A DNA stretch of 64,000 bases from CAYSJU01 sp964431495 (GTDB taxonomy: Bacteria; Omnitrophota; Gorgyraeia; Tantalellales; Tantalellaceae): contig CAYSJU010000003.1 of assembly GCA_964431495.1 (NCBI GenBank), positions 1 to 64,000 of the forward strand, read 5' to 3'. Position 1 is the first letter of the stretch, and the number at the start of each line of letters is the position of its first letter. The position numbers were made by a program, and so were the translations under genes. Positions 62,001 to 64,000 of this stretch are shown piece by piece. Below the pieces are notes generated by a model that saw only the letters and a list, made by a program, of their open reading frames with translations, made no database searches and was not told where the DNA came from.

Positions 62001-64000
62001 AGAACCTGCGGATATTATCCGTAATAATATTTTTCACCAGATATTCGAAGTCCCACTCCGGGTCCTTTATCGTGCCCGTGAGACGGGCCCTGCTAATGGA
62101 TCTCCCGAATTTTACTATGGAAGTCCTTAATATGTTCTGCCAGGTTTCATTGTCTTCCGATTCAGGGTCCCTGAACTGGTTCTGAAAATAAAGATCAAGT
62201 TTCCCGTCAAAACCGACGTAACCGTGCGCGGTTATGTAGATATCATCCCCCCATAAGGTTATGTCGTCAGCCGTAATTTTTTCGTCCTTTATCTTAAAGC
62301 TGGCCGAAGCCGAATTAATGTTTATTCTTTGGGCCGGAGTGAATATGTCCTGCAAAGTGGAATACAGGTCCCCGATAAGTGGCGCCAGAAGGGGCATGGG
62401 GCCGAGGTTCGCGTTCTTTATGGTTATTTCACCGTTACCGGTCGTTGTCGTGAGGTCAGACGCGCGCCCCTTTAGAAAAAACTTTGAATCCAGCGTCCCG
62501 TATATGTTATTCCCTTTCTGGTTTATGTCATTTATAAGCCTGCTGAAATCAACGGTCTTGACCGAGGAAGAAAAGTTATACGGCAGAAGGTCGTCTTCGA
62601 TGTCCATGACAAGGTTCGCTTCAAGCGTGCCGTTGTACAGGGATCCGCTTGTCGCCGGGATATTCAGCTTGCCGTTCTTCAGGGTAAGTTCTCCTGACAG
62701 GTCATCCAGTTTTATGTTTTTGACCCCTGTTTTCTTTAATTCGAATACGGCAGACCCGGTGTATTTGCCGAGTTCCTTAAAGAAGCCCGGTAAGGGAGCG
62801 GCGGGGCTTTCAGCGCCGGCGGCGTCTTCAGCGTTTCGTTCAATGGAGATGTCAATATTGCATATCCCGAAAACATTGTATTTATTCCCGTTCAGGTCGC
62901 TTAAAAGTGAGCCCAGTTCGAGCTCTCTTAGTTCAGATTCAAGGAACAGCATATAGGGCGCGTTTTTCTTGTAAAGCTCAATGCCCAGGCTCCCCCAAAA
63001 GCTCCCCTTGTATAAAAAGGCGTTGAAAGAAGGAAAAATGAGCTGGCCGTCTGACATGCGTATTGTTGTCGAGATGGTGTCCACATGTATGTTTTCGAAC
63101 AAGAGGTCCTTTGCCGTGATATCAGCGTCGAACTTACATTGATGGGGATCGGGACCTTTCAGCCGGAGGTTAATATCGGACTTTATATTTCCATCGAGCC
63201 CGTGGGCCTTTATGAAATCGGAATATTCCCCGGGATAAGCTGCGAGGTCCTTCAGTCTGGTTTCCAGGCGACCCCTTATGTAAACATGCCTGTCAGGGGA
63301 AGGGAATTTGACTATCTCGCCGCTCAGATCAAGCCGGACAGAAAAAAGATCTCCCGAAAGTTTTTTGATCAGGAGATTGTTATCATTATTGACGAGTGAG
63401 CTCTCAAGATCAATGTCATGAGAACGGAGGGAAACATCATACCCCGGATCGGAGCCGGGTGTCCGGGCAAAGGACAGAATATAGTCTTTCTTATCATGGC
63501 TGAAATGCACCTTCCCCGCGGAAACATCAGGACCCTTCATTGCCAGGTTGCCGTTTATCTTCTTGAATTCAAGACCTCCGAAAGCCGTGTCCGCTTCTAT
63601 CAGAACAACCGAATTAATGAGCGCTGGAGAAAAAACATTCTTATAGGAATCCGCTTTCTCTGATTTTATGCGGAAAAGGGCGTTACAGGAAAGCTTGCCC
63701 GAGCGTAAAGTTTCCATATCAACGGTCACGGACAGCTGTTTGTTCATCAGCATGGAGATAGTGTCAAAAGTTACTTTCAGGCTTCCAACAACAGCGGATC
63801 TTTCCTCCTTCGAGTCGGATTCAAAGATGGAAATATCCTTGAAGGAAAGCGTCTGAAATGGGATATATCCTATTGAGCCGATCTTGACGGGCCGTTTGGA
63901 TATTTTTGTGATCTCAGAGGACAAACGGATCCCGGCTTTTTCCAGGATGGAGTCCTTGAAATACATGTATCCGCAGACCACTATGAGCGCCGCGACCAGT
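61981..64000 (-). CDS. AsmA-family envelope protein, 5' end outside window
   Basis: At least 672 codons. The frame stays open to the window edge through LVAALIVVCGYMYF, part of an N-terminal membrane anchor, so the GTG at 63981 is not the true start. Then comes an AsmA/DUF748-like layout: ISKRPVKIGSIGY, long beta-rich repeats, and a C-terminal AsmA_2-type segment (LLAPLIGDLYSTLQDIF, GYVGFDGKLDLYFQNQ). Such proteins form beta-groove bridges thought to carry lipids between inner and outer membranes. Ends at TAG 61981, inside rdgB. Confidence 0.8.
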   Translation of the reverse strand, partial: LVAALIVVCGYMYFKDSILEKAGIRLSSEITKISKRPVKIGSIGYIPFQTLSFKDISIFESDSKEERSAVVGSLKVTFDTISMLMNKQLSVTVDMETLRSGKLSCNALFRIKSEKADSYKNVFSPALINSVVLIEADTAFGGLEFKKINGNLAMKGPDVSAGKVHFSHDKKDYILSFARTPGSDPGYDVSLRSHDIDLESSLVNNDNNLLIKKLSGDLFSVRLDLSGEIVKFPSPDRHVYIRGRLETRLKDLAAYPGEYSDFIKAHGLDGNIKSDINLRLKGPDPHQCKFDADITAKDLLFENIHVDTISTTIRMSDGQLIFPSFNAFLYKGSFWGSLGIELYKKNAPYMLFLESELRELELGSLLSDLNGNKYNVFGICNIDISIERNAEDAAGAESPAAPLPGFFKELGKYTGSAVFELKKTGVKNIKLDDLSGELTLKNGKLNIPATSGSLYNGTLEANLVMDIEDDLLPYNFSSSVKTVDFSRLINDINQKGNNIYGTLDSKFFLKGRASDLTTTTGNGEITIKNANLGPMPLLAPLIGDLYSTLQDIFTPAQRININSASASFKIKDEKITADDITLWGDDIYITAHGYVGFDGKLDLYFQNQFRDPESEDNETWQNILRTSIVKFGRSISRARLTGTIKDPEWDFEYLVKNIITDNIRRFFKGISR

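Overview
The window reads as a chromosomal segment of an uncultured, strictly bacterial, Gram-negative-type organism, most likely a member of Candidatus Omnitrophota (OP3). That placement is inference. It rests on very large secreted multi-domain proteins of a recurring architecture, outer-membrane parts (TolC, a beta-barrel, an AsmA-like protein, lipoproteins) and mixed GC content. Promoters are clear and consistent: TTGAC(A/T/C), 17 nt, TATAAT-like boxes precede most transcription units. Several single genes have the -10 box only 7-12 nt before ATG and no Shine-Dalgarno, which implies leaderless mRNAs.

Region 1 (1-14100): a 5'-truncated secreted-type protein with a decayed phosphomannose isomerase (PMI) fold and a 2288-aa giant precede a three-gene operon for a sugar-1-phosphate nucleotidyltransferase, a phosphomannomutase (PMM) and a PMI. 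The giant carries degenerate copies of these three proteins in the same order as the operon.

Region 2 (14100-23800): a beta-mannan/manno-oligosaccharide locus. It holds two CUT1 permeases, two GH113-like mannanases, two jelly-roll carbohydrate-binding proteins, a ROK regulator, a solute-binding lipoprotein and a GH130 phosphorylase. GH130 would release mannose-1-phosphate, which the upstream PMM and PMI could carry to fructose-6-phosphate.

Region 3 (23800-29300): an outer-membrane barrel, an HtpX-like protease and an ArnT-like / GT2 / YdjC-deacetylase operon that probably decorates an envelope glycolipid.

Region 4 (29300-37000): tRNA-Leu(CAG) between heptamer repeats, then smpB and ssrA (tmRNA). 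The last 17 bp of ssrA recur 4.1 kb downstream and bracket an apparent island holding a CorA gene with two in-frame amber codons and an MscK-like channel. Next come a REP-type transposase relic with 13-bp inverted ends, a reverse-transcriptase remnant, and two tandem copies of a cassette encoding a small peptide. That peptide has a YxxP leader and five Cys residues spaced 10-12 residues apart (C-x3-G repeats). It looks like a ribosomally made, modified peptide (RiPP) precursor and is the best candidate here for an undescribed system.

Region 5 (37000-46000): a tRNA-dihydrouridine synthase, a six-gene TolC-HlyD-ABC-2 exporter operon and two unknown proteins.

Region 6 (46000-58400): three large secreted proteins, including a 1988-aa protein with three nitrilase-like domains, each keeping an E-K-C triad.

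Region 7 (58400-64000): housekeeping operon murI, two-subunit class I fumarase, rph and rdgB, with a convergent AsmA-family gene running off the window.
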